DNA from: Pinisolibacter aquiterrae
Lineage (GTDB): Bacteria; Pseudomonadota; Alphaproteobacteria; Rhizobiales; Ancalomicrobiaceae
Direction: 5' to 3'
NCBI RefSeq assembly: GCF_019160155.1
Contig: NZ_JAFNIH010000019.1
Coordinates: 558,001-622,000, forward strand
DNA: 64,000 nucleotides
Positions 41,262 to 50,423 of this stretch are shown here, piece by piece (the stretch's first letter is position 1; every line of letters begins with the position of its first letter). Below the pieces are notes generated by a model that was given only the letters and a program-made list of their open reading frames with translations, made no database searches and was not told the DNA's origin. The position numbers were made by a program, and so were the translations under genes.

Positions 41262-41974
41262 GGCACCATGCGGACGGGGGCGGTCAGGAGATAACCGCCG
41301 TTACGGATCGTGCCGATCAGCCGATTGTCGGGATCGAGCGTCTCGAACTTCTTGCGCAGCCGCGACACGGTGATGTCGACGGTCCGGTCGAAGGGATCGG
41401 CGCTGCGGCCATGGGTCCAGTCGAGGATCTGGTCGCGCGACAGCACCCGGCGGGGATGGAGGACGAAACAGGCGAGGAGATCGAACTCCGCGCTGGTCAG
41501 CGCGACATGCTCGCCGGTGTCGTCGGTGACCAGACGCGCGTCGAGATCGACCACGAAACGGTCGAACGCGTAGCGGCGCGACACCGGACGGGACGGCCGG
41601 ACCTCGGCGCGGCGCAGCAGGGCACGAATGCGGGCGACCAGGACGCGCGGTGAGAAGGGCTTGGCGAGATAGTCGTCCGCCCCGATCTCGAGGCCGACGA
41701 CGCAGTCGGTCTCGTCGCTCTTGGCGGTCAGCATCAGGATCGGGATCGTCGCCTCGGCGCGGAGGCGGCGACAGATCGACAGCCCGTCCTCGCCCGGCAG
41801 CATCAGATCGAGCACGATCAGATCGGGCCGGGCGCGGTGCAGCGCGTCGTCGAGCTCACGGCCGTCCTGCACGGTCTCGACCGTCCACCCCTCGCGCGCC
41901 AGGAGCGCGCCGACGAGCCGCGCGATCTCGGGATCGTCGTCGACGACGAGGATTTTGCGTGGGTTCGTGTTCAT
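41258..41974 (-). CDS. OmpR-family response regulator
   Basis: 238 aa. Receiver domain with Asp12-14, phospho-Asp56 (IVLDLMLPGEDG) and Lys in YLAKPF; winged-helix DNA-binding domain at about residues 135-232 (LTSAEFDLLACFVLHPRRVLSRDQILD, TVDISRLRKK-like). Paired with the EnvZ-like kinase. Its own leader contains a tandem TACA-type direct repeat with 10-bp spacing, a pattern OmpR-family dimers bind, suggesting autoregulation and control of the divergent secreted protein and efflux genes (inference). Confidence 0.92.
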   Translation of the reverse strand: MNTNPRKILVVDDDPEIARLVGALLAREGWTVETVQDGRELDDALHRARPDLIVLDLMLPGEDGLSICRRLRAEATIPILMLTAKSDETDCVVGLEIGADDYLAKPFSPRVLVARIRALLRRAEVRPSRPVSRRYAFDRFVVDLDARLVTDDTGEHVALTSAEFDLLACFVLHPRRVLSRDQILDWTHGRSADPFDRTVDITVSRLRKKFETLDPDNRLIGTIRNGGYLLTAPVRMVP

Positions 41975-42027
41975 GGAGCGAAGGGTCGTTCAGCGCGCCG
42001 GCCGTTTCAAGGCCGGAGTCCGCCTCG

Positions 42028-42042
42028 TTACAAATCGCTACA
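42028..42042. promoter_or_regulatory. Candidate OmpR-type direct-repeat operator
   Basis: TTACA at 42028-42032 and CTACA at 42038-42042 form a direct repeat with one-turn (10-bp) spacing in the only AT-rich stretch of the 195-bp divergent gap 41975-42169. A 6-bp-arm hairpin (CCGGCC/GGCCGG, 41998-42003 and 42011-42016) is next to it. OmpR-family regulators bind such direct repeats. Confidence 0.4.
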
Positions 42043-42169
42043 TTGGGCGACGAAATCCAACATTTCGAAGGATCTCGTCCATCCTGGCGATACGCGGCGC
42101 CCCCAGTCTGAGGCCTCCCGTCGACCTCCCCCCTGTCGACGCCCCTCCGACCGAAGGAAAGGTCTTCCC

Positions 42170-42442
42170 ATGGCCCCGATCCGCCGCCCTCCCATCGCCG
42201 CGACCGCCGTCGCTCTCGCCGTCGCCGGTCTCCTCGCCACCGGCCCCGCGCGCGCTCAGACGCTCTCGCCGGAGATGCAGCGCCAGATCCGGGCCGTCGG
42301 CGCCGCGTGCCGTACCGACATTCGCAAATATTGCGAGGGCGTGCAGCCCGGCGGCGGGCGCATCGCCGCCTGTCTCGACACCCGGCGGGAGGCGTTGAGC
42401 GCCGACTGTCGCGCCGCCTTCGACGCGATCCGCCGGCAGTGA
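42170..42442 (+). CDS. Small secreted Cys-rich-repeat protein
   Basis: 90 aa. Signal peptide (about residues 1-29), then a short domain with four Cys (AACRTDIRKYCEGVQPGGGRIAACL and SADCRAAF, shown in parts), matching the cysteine-rich repeat pattern of GLG1-like bacterial proteins. Function unknown; periplasmic. It starts after a GAAGGAAAGG site and is followed after four bases by the efflux adaptor gene. Confidence 0.78.
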   Translation: MAPIRRPPIAATAVALAVAGLLATGPARAQTLSPEMQRQIRAVGAACRTDIRKYCEGVQPGGGRIAACLDTRREALSADCRAAFDAIRRQ

Positions 42443-42446
42443 CGGG

Positions 42447-43733
42447 ATGAGTGTTCTCTCGTCGCCGCTCGCGGGGCCGGCCGGCTCGGGGACGTCGAAC
42501 GACCCCTCGATGCGCCGGACGGACGCCCCGGCCCAGCGTCCGGCCGAGGAGACGCCGACCTTCGTACCGCGCCCCCCTTCGCGGCCGAACCGTGGCGCGT
42601 CTCGGATCGTCCTCCTCCCCCTGATGGCCGGCCTCCTCGCGCTGGCCTGGGCGGGCGATCGATGGCTGGTGCCGCGAGCGGCGGCGCGCGTGGTGGTGAT
42701 GCCGGGCGATCTCGCGATCGATCTCTCCGGACCGGCGACCCTCGACGCCACCCGCCGCAGTTCGATCGCCTCGCGTCTGACCGGCGTCGTCGCGACGATG
42801 GCGGTCGACCGCGACGACGTGGTGACCCGGGGCCGCGTGATCGCCACCCTCGACGCCGACGATCTGAGGCGGGACCTGGACTCGGCGCGGGCCACCGGCC
42901 GGTCCGCCCGCGAGGCGGTCTCCGTCGCCCGCGCCGAGGAAGCCCGGTCGGAGGCGGCCCTCGCCAATGCCCTCGCCACTCTCGACCGGCAGGACGCCCT
43001 GTTCGTGAAGGGCGTCACCACCGAGGCGGCCCGGGACGCGGCTTCCTCGACCCATCGACAGGCCGCCGCCGATCTCGCCCGGGCGAAGGCGGCGGTCGAT
43101 CAGGCGATCGCTCAGGCCGCCGCCGCCGACGCCGCCGCCGAACAGCGGAGCGTCAGGCTCGGCGAGGCGATCATCCGCGCGCCCATGGACGGGGTCGTGA
43201 TCTCGCGCGGCCGTTGGATCGGCGACACCGTCGGTCCGAGCACCGAGATCGTCGAGATCGTCGACCCCGCCTCGATCGTCTTCACCGCCCGTCTCGACGA
43301 GAGCGCGATCGCCCGCCTCGCCCCGGGCCAGACGGCGACGATCCGACCCGCCGGCGGGCGGGCGATCGCGGCCGAGGTCTTGCGCGTCGCCCGCCGGGTC
43401 GACACCGAGACGCGAGAGTTCACCGCCGATCTGAGACCCGTCGCTCTCCCGCCCGATTGGGCGATCGGCCGACGCGCCGTCGCCACGATCACGGTCGAGA
43501 TCCGGCGCGACGTGCTCGCGGTTCCGATCGGCGCGATCGATCGGCGCGACGGCGCGCCCGTCGTCTGGGTCGACGTCGACGGCCGGGCGTGGCGCCGGGC
43601 GGTCGAGATCGGCGCGATCGGCGGCGATCGGATCGAAGTCGTGAAGGGGCTCGCCGCCGGCGACGTGGTGCTGACCGAGCCGCGGTCGCTCCACCCGGGC
43701 ATGCGCGTCACGGCCGGGGACGAGCGCCGATGA
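42447..43733 (+). CDS. HlyD/MacA-type periplasmic adaptor (membrane fusion protein)
   Basis: 428 aa. A Pro-rich cytoplasmic N-terminal stretch of about 50 residues, a membrane anchor (about 53-72), a biotinyl-lipoyl-like half (SSIASRLTGVVATMAVDRDDVVTRGRVIATLDADDL), a coiled-coil hairpin (about 135-235, Ala/Glu/Arg-rich) and a beta-barrel (TARLDESAIARLAPGQTATI). It links the following ABC permease and ATPase to an outer-membrane channel not encoded here. Substrate unknown. Coupled by ATGA to the permease gene. Confidence 0.88.
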   Translation: MSVLSSPLAGPAGSGTSNDPSMRRTDAPAQRPAEETPTFVPRPPSRPNRGASRIVLLPLMAGLLALAWAGDRWLVPRAAARVVVMPGDLAIDLSGPATLDATRRSSIASRLTGVVATMAVDRDDVVTRGRVIATLDADDLRRDLDSARATGRSAREAVSVARAEEARSEAALANALATLDRQDALFVKGVTTEAARDAASSTHRQAAADLARAKAAVDQAIAQAAAADAAAEQRSVRLGEAIIRAPMDGVVISRGRWIGDTVGPSTEIVEIVDPASIVFTARLDESAIARLAPGQTATIRPAGGRAIAAEVLRVARRVDTETREFTADLRPVALPPDWAIGRRAVATITVEIRRDVLAVPIGAIDRRDGAPVVWVDVDGRAWRRAVEIGAIGGDRIEVVKGLAAGDVVLTEPRSLHPGMRVTAGDERR

Positions 43734-44893
43734 ACCTCGCCCTCGCCGACGTCCGCCACGGTTTCCTGCGCTTCTTCCTGACGATGATCGGGGTCGGCTT
43801 CCTGGTCATGGCGGCGACCGGCATGATCGGCCTCTATCGCGGCATCGTCGGCGACGCGCTCCTGATCGTCGACCGCATCGGCGCCGATCTCTGGGTCGTC
43901 CAGGGCGGCCGCGCCGGTCCCTTCTCGGAGAGTTCGGCGATCTCCGCCGATGTCGACCGGCGCTGCGCGGGCGTCCCCGGCGTCGGCTCGGTGCGCCGGT
44001 TCGCTCAGATCAGCCGGCAATTCTCGTTCGAGGGCCGCGAGCTGCGCGCCGCGATCACCGGGCTCGACGCCCCGACCGATCGCGGCGACTGGTTGACGCT
44101 CGCCTCGGGGCGCACGCTCGCCGCCGGCCATTTCGAGGCGATCGCCGACGAGAGCATCGGTCTGCGGCTCGGCGATCGGTTCGCCCTCGCCCACGACGAC
44201 TACACGGTGGTCGGCACCACGCGCGGCATGGTCGACGCGAGCGGCGACGGATTGATGTTCCTCACCGTGGCCGACGTCTCGGCCATCGCCCGGACGCGCA
44301 GCGCCGAGGAGATCCTGCTCGCCCGCGCCGCGGCCGGCGCGACCACGGCGGCGGCGCCGACCGGCAGCTCGGTTCCGCAGGACGGCAAGATCTCGGCGAT
44401 TCTCCTCACCCTCTCCCCGGGCGCCGACGAGACCGAGGTCCGATCGCGTCTTCTCGCCTGGGGCGACGTCGCCGTGCTGTCGCGCGCCGACCAGCGCTCG
44501 CTGCTGCTCGATCAACGGCTGTGGCGTCTGCGCCTGCAGATCCTCGCCTTCACGGGGGTCCTCATGGTGGTGATGTCGATCGTGATCTCGCTGATCATCT
44601 ACATGCTGACCCTGGAGAAGCTGCATCAGATCGCCATGCTGAAGCTGATCGGCGCGCGCAATCGGGTGATCGTCGCGATGATCCTCGAGCAGTCCTATCT
44701 GATCGGCGCCGGCGCCCTCGGTCTCGGCCTCCTCATGTCGATGCTGGTGTTTCCGCATTTTCCACGCCGGGTGATCATCGCTCCGCTCGACTTCACGCTG
44801 CTGTCGCTGGTGGTCGGCGTGGTGTGCGGTCTCGCCGGGCTGCTCGGCATCTCGCGCGCCCTGCGGGTCCGCGCGCAGGAGGTGCTGTCGTGA
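43730..44893 (+). CDS. MacB/DevC-type ABC transporter permease
   Basis: 387 aa: one N-terminal helix (about 10-35), a large periplasmic domain (about 40-265), and three C-terminal helices of the FtsX/MacB fold (about 270-380; KLHQIAMLKLIGARNRVIVAMILEQ is the typical cytoplasmic coupling segment). It resembles DevC of cyanobacterial exporters, with a separate ATPase. It overlaps genes on both sides by 4 bases. Confidence 0.88.
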   Translation: MNLALADVRHGFLRFFLTMIGVGFLVMAATGMIGLYRGIVGDALLIVDRIGADLWVVQGGRAGPFSESSAISADVDRRCAGVPGVGSVRRFAQISRQFSFEGRELRAAITGLDAPTDRGDWLTLASGRTLAAGHFEAIADESIGLRLGDRFALAHDDYTVVGTTRGMVDASGDGLMFLTVADVSAIARTRSAEEILLARAAAGATTAAAPTGSSVPQDGKISAILLTLSPGADETEVRSRLLAWGDVAVLSRADQRSLLLDQRLWRLRLQILAFTGVLMVVMSIVISLIIYMLTLEKLHQIAMLKLIGARNRVIVAMILEQSYLIGAGALGLGLLMSMLVFPHFPRRVIIAPLDFTLLSLVVGVVCGLAGLLGISRALRVRAQEVLS

Positions 44894-45594
44894 ACGGCGG
44901 GCCGGTCCTCGCGGTGCGAGACGCGACGCGCCGCTACGCGAGCGGCGACACGGTGGTGACGGCGCTCGACGGCGTCTCCTTCGAGGTCCACGCCGGCGAA
45001 CTGGTCGCCGTCGTCGGGCCGAGCGGTTCGGGCAAGAGCACGCTCCTGCTGATCGCCGGTCTGCTCGAGCCGCCCTCGGCCGGCGACGTGCGGTTTCACG
45101 GCGCGCGCGTCTCCGACCCCGGCGCCGATCTCGATCGGCTGCGCGACTTCCGTCGCCGCAACATCGGCTTCGTCTTTCAGAAGGCCAATCTCATCCCGTT
45201 CCTGACGGCGGGCGAGAACGTCGCCCTGGCGATGGAGATCGACGACGTGCCGCCCCGCGACGCCCGGCGCCATGCCGAACGTCTCCTCGACGGGCTGGGG
45301 CTCGGTTCGCGCGTCGGCAATCTGCCGACGCGGCTCTCCGGCGGCGAGCAACAACGGGTCGCGATCGCCCGCGCGCTCGCCAACGATCCGGCGCTGCTCC
45401 TCGTCGACGAGCCGACCGCCGCCCTCGATGGACGCCGAGGCCGCCAGGTGATCGGCCTCTTCCGCCGCATCGCCGACGAGCGCGGCGCGGCGATCGTCGT
45501 GGTCACCCACGATCTGCGGGCGGCCGACCATTTCGATCGGACCATCGAGCTGATCGACGGCCGCATCGTCGACGAACGCGGACGCGGCGGCTGA
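44890..45594 (+). CDS. MacB/LolD/DevA-type ABC transporter ATPase
   Basis: 234 aa with all ABC motifs: Walker A GPSGSGKST, signature [15 protein letters not shown], Walker B LLLVDEPTAALD and switch His in VVVTHDLRAADHF. It begins with GTG overlapping the permease stop (GTGA). It energises the adaptor-permease pair as a tripartite efflux or lipoprotein-type exporter. Confidence 0.9.
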   Translation: MNGGPVLAVRDATRRYASGDTVVTALDGVSFEVHAGELVAVVGPSGSGKSTLLLIAGLLEPPSAGDVRFHGARVSDPGADLDRLRDFRRRNIGFVFQKANLIPFLTAGENVALAMEIDDVPPRDARRHAERLLDGLGLGSRVGNLPTRLSGGEQQRVAIARALANDPALLLVDEPTAALDGRRGRQVIGLFRRIADERGAAIVVVTHDLRAADHFDRTIELIDGRIVDERGRGG

Positions 45595-45717
45595 AACGCA
45601 CCGACACGGATCGAAACGAAATGCCACGGAGCCGAGATCCTCGCGCAAAGCACGCGACGCAGGATCGGCGCCAGGACCGGCCGTTCCCGCGCCGGTCACA
45701 AGACGAGGAACCAACTC

Positions 45718-46422
45718 ATGATAAGACGCCTTCTCGCGGCCGGCGCGCTCGTTCTCGCCCTCGCCCTCCCCACCGCGACGCTCGCCGCCGCGCCCGCCGT
45801 CACCGTCGGCACGGTCAATCTGCGCGCCGGCCCGTCGACCGGCTATCCCGTGGTCACCGTGGTGCCGGCCGGGACGGCGATCGTCACCCACGGCTGTCTC
45901 GCCGACTACGGTTGGTGCGACGTCGGGATCGGGCCGGTGCGCGGCTGGATGTCGGCGCGCTGGATCCTCGTCTCGCGGGCGGGCGCGACGGTGGTGCTGA
46001 CGCCGGCCGTCGCCACCACCGTCGGCATCGGCGTGGTGACCTTCGGCAAGGTCTATTGGGACAGCCATTACGCGACCTACCCCTGGTATCGCCGCTGGGC
46101 GACCTACGCGCCGGGGCCGATCCCGGGACCCGTGCCGGGGCCGGTCTACGGCGGCCGGGTGACCTCGCACACGCGCGCCGTCGAATGCGCCGACGGAAGC
46201 TGCACCGGCACCAGCGCCGCCACCGGCTGGCGCGGCGGTTCGACCGCCCAGACCCGCACCTGCGCCGACGGAAGCTGCACCGCCACCCGCGAGACCACCG
46301 GCCCGCGCGGCGGCACCCTCGACCGGACGCGGACCTGCAGCGGCCCGGATCGGTCCTGTTCGGTGATGCGCACGGGGCCGCACGGCGGCACGATGGAACG
46401 CTCGCGCGCCTTCCGCCACTGA
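45718..46422 (+). CDS. Secreted SH3-domain protein with Cys-containing C-terminal repeats
   Basis: 234 aa. Signal peptide (about 1-23), a bacterial SH3 domain (about 28-85: GTVNLRAGPSTGYPVVTVVPAG, DVGIGPVRGWMSARWI), a hydrophobic stretch near 93-112, a Pro-Gly linker, then three imperfect repeats of about 25 residues (about 155-230), each starting near ECADGSCTGT, TCADGSCTAT or TCSGPDRSC and running into a Gly-Gly-Thr-x-x-R-T/S-R element. Likely a cell-wall-associated or periplasmic protein; function unknown. No EcfG box precedes it. Confidence 0.78.
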   Translation: MIRRLLAAGALVLALALPTATLAAAPAVTVGTVNLRAGPSTGYPVVTVVPAGTAIVTHGCLADYGWCDVGIGPVRGWMSARWILVSRAGATVVLTPAVATTVGIGVVTFGKVYWDSHYATYPWYRRWATYAPGPIPGPVPGPVYGGRVTSHTRAVECADGSCTGTSAATGWRGGSTAQTRTCADGSCTATRETTGPRGGTLDRTRTCSGPDRSCSVMRTGPHGGTMERSRAFRH

Positions 46423-46501
46423 GGCTGCCGGTAGCCCCGACGATCGCGGACGGGCGCCGCCCCTCGGGGGGCGCGCCCGCCCGGCGCCACCCGCGAGACC
46501 G

Positions 46502-49063
46502 TCAGCCGGAGGCTTCGACCGGATGCGGATGCGCCGTCGAACCGACGGCGCCGGCATCGGCATGCGCCGACGTCCTCATCGCCGCGACGAGCGCGGAGAG
46601 GAGCTTTTCGACCGTCACCGGCTTGGTGACGAACGCATCCGCGCCGGCGGCGAGCGCCGCGTCGCGGTCCTCCGCCAAGGCGTTCGCGGTCAAGGCGACG
46701 ATCGGGATCTCCGCCGTCGCGCGATCGCCGGACCGGATGAGCCGCGTCGCCGTCAATCCGTCCATCACCGGCATCATCATGTCCATCAGGACGAGGTCGA
46801 AGCGACCGACCGCGAGAGCCTCGACCGCCGCGCGGCCATCCGCGACGGCGACCACGCGATGTCCCATCTTCTCGAGCAACCGGGTCGCGACGAGCGTGTT
46901 GGTCGGATTGTCCTCGGCGAGGAGAACGTCGAGCCCGATCCCCCCGACCGGCGACGCCTCGGCGGCCGGTACCGAGACGACTGCGCCCTCCGGCGCGTCC
47001 GCCGCCGCGATCTCCAGGGGGACGACGACGGTGAACGTCGAACCTTCCCCGAGACGGCTGGCGACGTCGATGCGTCCGCCCATCTTCTCGACGAGCTCCC
47101 GCGAGATCGCCAGACCGAGGCCGGTGCCGCCGAAGCGGCGCGTGATCGACCCGTCGAGCTGCGAGAATTTCACGAAGAGATGGCCGAGATCCTCCTCGGC
47201 GATCCCGATGCCGGTGTCCTCGACGCGGATCCGCAGAGCGGCGACGTCGGAGAAGAGACACTCGCTCTCGAGATCGACACGGACGGCGACGGTGCCCGCT
47301 TCCGTGAACTTCACCGCGTTGCCGAGGAGATTGACCAGGACCTGACGCAGACGTCCGGCGTCGCCCGACAGAACCGCCGGCACCGCCGCGTCGAGATCGA
47401 CCTCGATCGTCAGCCCCTTCTCCTGCGCCCGCGGCGCGACCAGATCGGTCGCGGTTCGAACCAGCGCCGCGACCTCGAACGGCCGCCGCTCGAACCCGAC
47501 CCGGTCGGCCTCGAGCTTGGTGATGTCGAGGATGTCGTCGATGATCTGCAGGAGATGTTCCGCGGATCGGCGCATCGTCCGCAGATAGAGGGCCCGCTCT
47601 TCGGCGTCGTCCTCCTGCTCGAGCAGGCCGATCGTTCCGACGACGCCGTTGAGCGGCGTCCGCAATTCGTGGCTCATCGTCGCCAGGAACGCCGTGCGGG
47701 CGCGCGTGGCGGCCTCCGCCCGATCGCGCGCCTCGGCGAGAACCGCCGCGTTGCGCCGATGGATGGAAATGTCGGTCAGGGTGACGAGCATCCCGCCGTC
47801 GGGCATCTCCGTGGTGGAGATTTCGACGTCGCGCCCGGCGATCTGGTCGTCGCGCGTGTCGTCCTCGCGAATGTCGAGCGCGAAGAGGCGGACGAGGTGA
47901 TCGGGAAACGGCTCGCCGACCTGCGGCGCCGTCGCCAGATCCAGAAGGACCACCGCGCGCCGGTTGATCACCCGCAGCCGCCCGTCGCCGTCGTACATGA
48001 CGATCCCCTGGCCGACCCGAGCGAGCGTCGCCTCGAGTTCCTGAGACTTGCGCGCGATCCGCCGTCCGTCGGCGAGCCGCCCGCGCGTCGCCCGGATCAA
48101 CCGCACTTCGTGGCCGATGCCGATGACCATCAGCGCGGCCACGGCGATGCTCACGCCCAGGGCCGACCAGACGAGCCAGCGCCGCTTCTCGAGATGCGGC
48201 GCGAGCACTTCCGCCTCGTCCTCGGCCACGCTCACGAACAGCGGAAAATCCTTCAAGTGGCGGAAGGCGATCATCCGTTCGCCGGCGCCGACCGGCCCCT
48301 CCCCGCGATAGAGACCTTCCACCGAACCCTGCATGGCGCGATGCAGCGGCGTCCCGACGATCGACCGGCCGAGAGTCTCGCGATCGAGCCCGCCGCGCGC
48401 GCGGATGACGCCGTCGTCGCCGATCAGCGTGATGGCGCCGTTCTTGCCGAGATCGATGCGGTCGAAGAAGTTGGAGAGGTTGTAGGGATCGAGCGAAGCG
48501 ACCAGCACGCCCCCGAACGACCCGTCGGGATTGGAGACGCGCCGGGTGAGCTGGATCGTCCATTTCCCGGTGGCGCGGCCCAGAACCGGCTTGGAGACGA
48601 AGAGTTCGTCGCCGGCGCGCTCGGCATGGACGCGGAAATGCTCTCGGTCGGACAGGTCCATGTGCGTGGCGCGGCGGTCGACGTTGGTCGAGACGAGGAC
48701 CCCGTCGGCGCCGATCAGAGCCATCTGGACGGTCGTGTCGCGCAGGAAATACGAATTCGTCGTCCACGCCGGCAGATCGAAGTCCGTCGGTTCGCTCTCG
48801 CGCGCGTGGCGCAGAAAGATGAGGTTCTTGTCGATGCTCTTGATCGTGTTCGAGACGTATTCGTCGAAGACGCGAGCGATGTTGGTCGTCTTCGCGATCG
48901 CCGCGTCGACCGTCCACTTCCGATCCATGTCGAGATAGGCGTAGACGCCACCCCACACCAGAACCACTACGAGCAACGTGAGAAACGTCGAAAGACGAAG
49001 CACCGCCTTGGAGAAATCTCCAGGCGCCCGAGCGTCATCAGTCTCGGTCTCGACGGAACGCAT
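46502..49063 (-). CDS. Hybrid sensor histidine kinase with Cache-type sensor, PAS and receiver domains
   Basis: 853 aa. A membrane helix at about residues 22-44, a periplasmic Cache-like domain (about 50-285; NLIFLRHARES, DLSDREHFRVH, SKPVLGRATGKWTIQLTRRV), a second helix (about 300-322), a PAS domain (about 360-440), HisKA with phospho-His465 (FLATMSHELRTPLNGVVG), HATPase (NLLGNAVKFTEAG, GTGLGLAISRELV) and a receiver with phospho-Asp761 (LVLMDMMMPVMDG). Start chosen at 49063, where GGAAGAGG is well spaced; ATG 49072 and a GTG at 49147 are in frame. No output regulator is encoded beside it. Confidence 0.88.
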   Translation of the reverse strand: MRSVETETDDARAPGDFSKAVLRLSTFLTLLVVVLVWGGVYAYLDMDRKWTVDAAIAKTTNIARVFDEYVSNTIKSIDKNLIFLRHARESEPTDFDLPAWTTNSYFLRDTTVQMALIGADGVLVSTNVDRRATHMDLSDREHFRVHAERAGDELFVSKPVLGRATGKWTIQLTRRVSNPDGSFGGVLVASLDPYNLSNFFDRIDLGKNGAITLIGDDGVIRARGGLDRETLGRSIVGTPLHRAMQGSVEGLYRGEGPVGAGERMIAFRHLKDFPLFVSVAEDEAEVLAPHLEKRRWLVWSALGVSIAVAALMVIGIGHEVRLIRATRGRLADGRRIARKSQELEATLARVGQGIVMYDGDGRLRVINRRAVVLLDLATAPQVGEPFPDHLVRLFALDIREDDTRDDQIAGRDVEISTTEMPDGGMLVTLTDISIHRRNAAVLAEARDRAEAATRARTAFLATMSHELRTPLNGVVGTIGLLEQEDDAEERALYLRTMRRSAEHLLQIIDDILDITKLEADRVGFERRPFEVAALVRTATDLVAPRAQEKGLTIEVDLDAAVPAVLSGDAGRLRQVLVNLLGNAVKFTEAGTVAVRVDLESECLFSDVAALRIRVEDTGIGIAEEDLGHLFVKFSQLDGSITRRFGGTGLGLAISRELVEKMGGRIDVASRLGEGSTFTVVVPLEIAAADAPEGAVVSVPAAEASPVGGIGLDVLLAEDNPTNTLVATRLLEKMGHRVVAVADGRAAVEALAVGRFDLVLMDMMMPVMDGLTATRLIRSGDRATAEIPIVALTANALAEDRDAALAAGADAFVTKPVTVEKLLSALVAAMRTSAHADAGAVGSTAHPHPVEASG

Positions 49064-49106
49064 CGACGGCATCCTCTTCCATCGAGGCGGAAGAATGCCG
49101 GACCGG

Positions 49107-49144
49107 AATGGATTTATTTCGAAAAGAGAATTTAAAAGTTTAAG
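49107..49144 (-). promoter_or_regulatory. AT-rich promoter region of the hybrid kinase gene
   Basis: An AT-rich patch, unusual for this window, upstream of the kinase start. On the minus strand it reads through TTTTAAATTC and ends in AAATAAATCC. No clean hexamer pair can be fixed, so only the region is given. Confidence 0.3.
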
Positions 49145-49201
49145 CACCCCGCTTTTTCCGCCCCGCTCGACGACGACGGACCGCCCCGGCTCTGCGCCGC
49201 C

Positions 49202-49753
49202 TCAGACGAGCGTCGCGACGGCGAGGCCGACGAAGACGGCGGCGGTGAGCGGCCGCACGTGGCGTCCGTCGAGACGGCGCATCAGGGCCCCGCCGAGAAG
49301 AACCGCCGGCACGTTCGCCAGCATCATGCCGATCGTCGTCCCGGCGGTGACACCGGCCACGTCGCCGAAGCGCGAGCCGAGCGCGACGGTGGCCAACTGC
49401 GTCTTGTCGCCCATCTCGGCGAGAAAGAAGGCGAGCACGGTCGCCACGAAGACGCCGCCCCTCGGCGGCCGATCGTCGTCGGCGTCCAGCCGGTCGGGGA
49501 TCAGGATCCAGACGGCCATGACCAGGAACGAGGCCGCCGTCACCCGGCGAAAGATCTCCGGAGAAAAGGCCGAGGCGATCTCGACGCCGACCAGCGCGGC
49601 CGGCAGGTGATTGGCGAGCGTCGCCACCAGAATCCCGAGGAGGATCGGCCCCGGCCGGCGCCAACGCCCGGCGAGAACCATCGAGAGGATTTGCGTCTTG
49701 TCGCCGGTCTCGGCGAGCGCCACCACGGCGGCGGATGTGATCGTCGCATCCAT
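49202..49753 (-). CDS. TMEM165/GDT1 (UPF0016)-family cation exporter
   Basis: 183 aa, six predicted membrane helices arranged as two inverted halves, each with the family motif: AETGDKTQ near residue 14 and AEMGDKTQ near residue 111 (E-x-G-D-K-T/S). Family members export Mn2+ or Ca2+; in bacteria the Mn role is best supported. The ATG at 49753 has a GGAAG site; an in-frame GTG at 49774 is less likely. No riboswitch-like structure was recognised upstream. Confidence 0.88.
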   Translation of the reverse strand: MDATITSAAVVALAETGDKTQILSMVLAGRWRRPGPILLGILVATLANHLPAALVGVEIASAFSPEIFRRVTAASFLVMAVWILIPDRLDADDDRPPRGGVFVATVLAFFLAEMGDKTQLATVALGSRFGDVAGVTAGTTIGMMLANVPAVLLGGALMRRLDGRHVRPLTAAVFVGLAVATLV

Positions 49754-49877
49754 CGGCGTCTTCCAAGGCTCCACATCGGGCCGTCACGGTCGCGGCGGGA
49801 ACGTCGCCCGGGGGGGTGAACCGGCGCGGCATCGCCGCCGGCGGGAGGAGCCGGCGGCGACGTCGCGAGGGCGCGGA

Positions 49878-50381
49878 TCAGGCCCGTTCAGGGACGGGCA
49901 GGTTCACCCAGTCGCGATAGAAGGCCTCGATGTCCGGTTCGAAGTCGTGGATCACCGGGTACCACGGCGTCGGCGCTTCGACGTCGTGCATCGCGCCGCA
50001 CTTCGGGCAGTAGTATTCGCGATAGACCTGCCAGTTGGTGTCCGGCGCCATCAGCTTGGGATAGACGTCGACCATCGCTTCCTCGGTGTCGCGAACGTAG
50101 ACCACCGCGTTCAGCTTCCAGTTCTCGCGGTAGTCGCCGAAGTCGTGACCGCAGTCGCACATGGTCACCCACGCCTTCGTATCGGCCTTCTGGACGATGT
50201 GGAGATGGGGGCCGAGCGGCAGGACGATCTTGTCCTTGAACTTCACCTTGCTCTGCAGGGCGGCGACGTATTGCGCGAAGCGATCGTGGTCCTTCGGCAT
50301 GGAGAGCATGCGGAACATGGTCTCCCAGTCGAGAGTGCCGTCGATCAGATGAGAGACTTGCTCGTTGGTGTAGGACGACAT
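49878..50381 (-). CDS. acxC: Acetone carboxylase gamma subunit AcxC
   Basis: Small subunit of the (alpha-beta-gamma)2 enzyme that carboxylates acetone to acetoacetate with ATP; 167 aa against 168 or so in known enzymes. Two Cys pairs form a zinc-ribbon-like site (MCDCGHDFGDYRENW and YYCPKCGAMHDVEAP). The sequence is strongly conserved (WVNLPVPERA end). An AGGAGGA ribosome site precedes the ATG, 42 bases after the alpha subunit. It is last in acxABC. Confidence 0.95.
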   Translation of the reverse strand: MSSYTNEQVSHLIDGTLDWETMFRMLSMPKDHDRFAQYVAALQSKVKFKDKIVLPLGPHLHIVQKADTKAWVTMCDCGHDFGDYRENWKLNAVVYVRDTEEAMVDVYPKLMAPDTNWQVYREYYCPKCGAMHDVEAPTPWYPVIHDFEPDIEAFYRDWVNLPVPERA

Positions 50382-50423
50382 GGGATTTCCTCCTGACGTT
50401 TGGTTCGTGCGTGTCGGTCGGCG

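Noticed and set aside
49754-49877. A manganese riboswitch before the TMEM165/GDT1-family gene
   Set aside because: This family is often preceded by a yybP-ykoY element elsewhere, but I could not recognise its conserved loops in the 124-bp leader.
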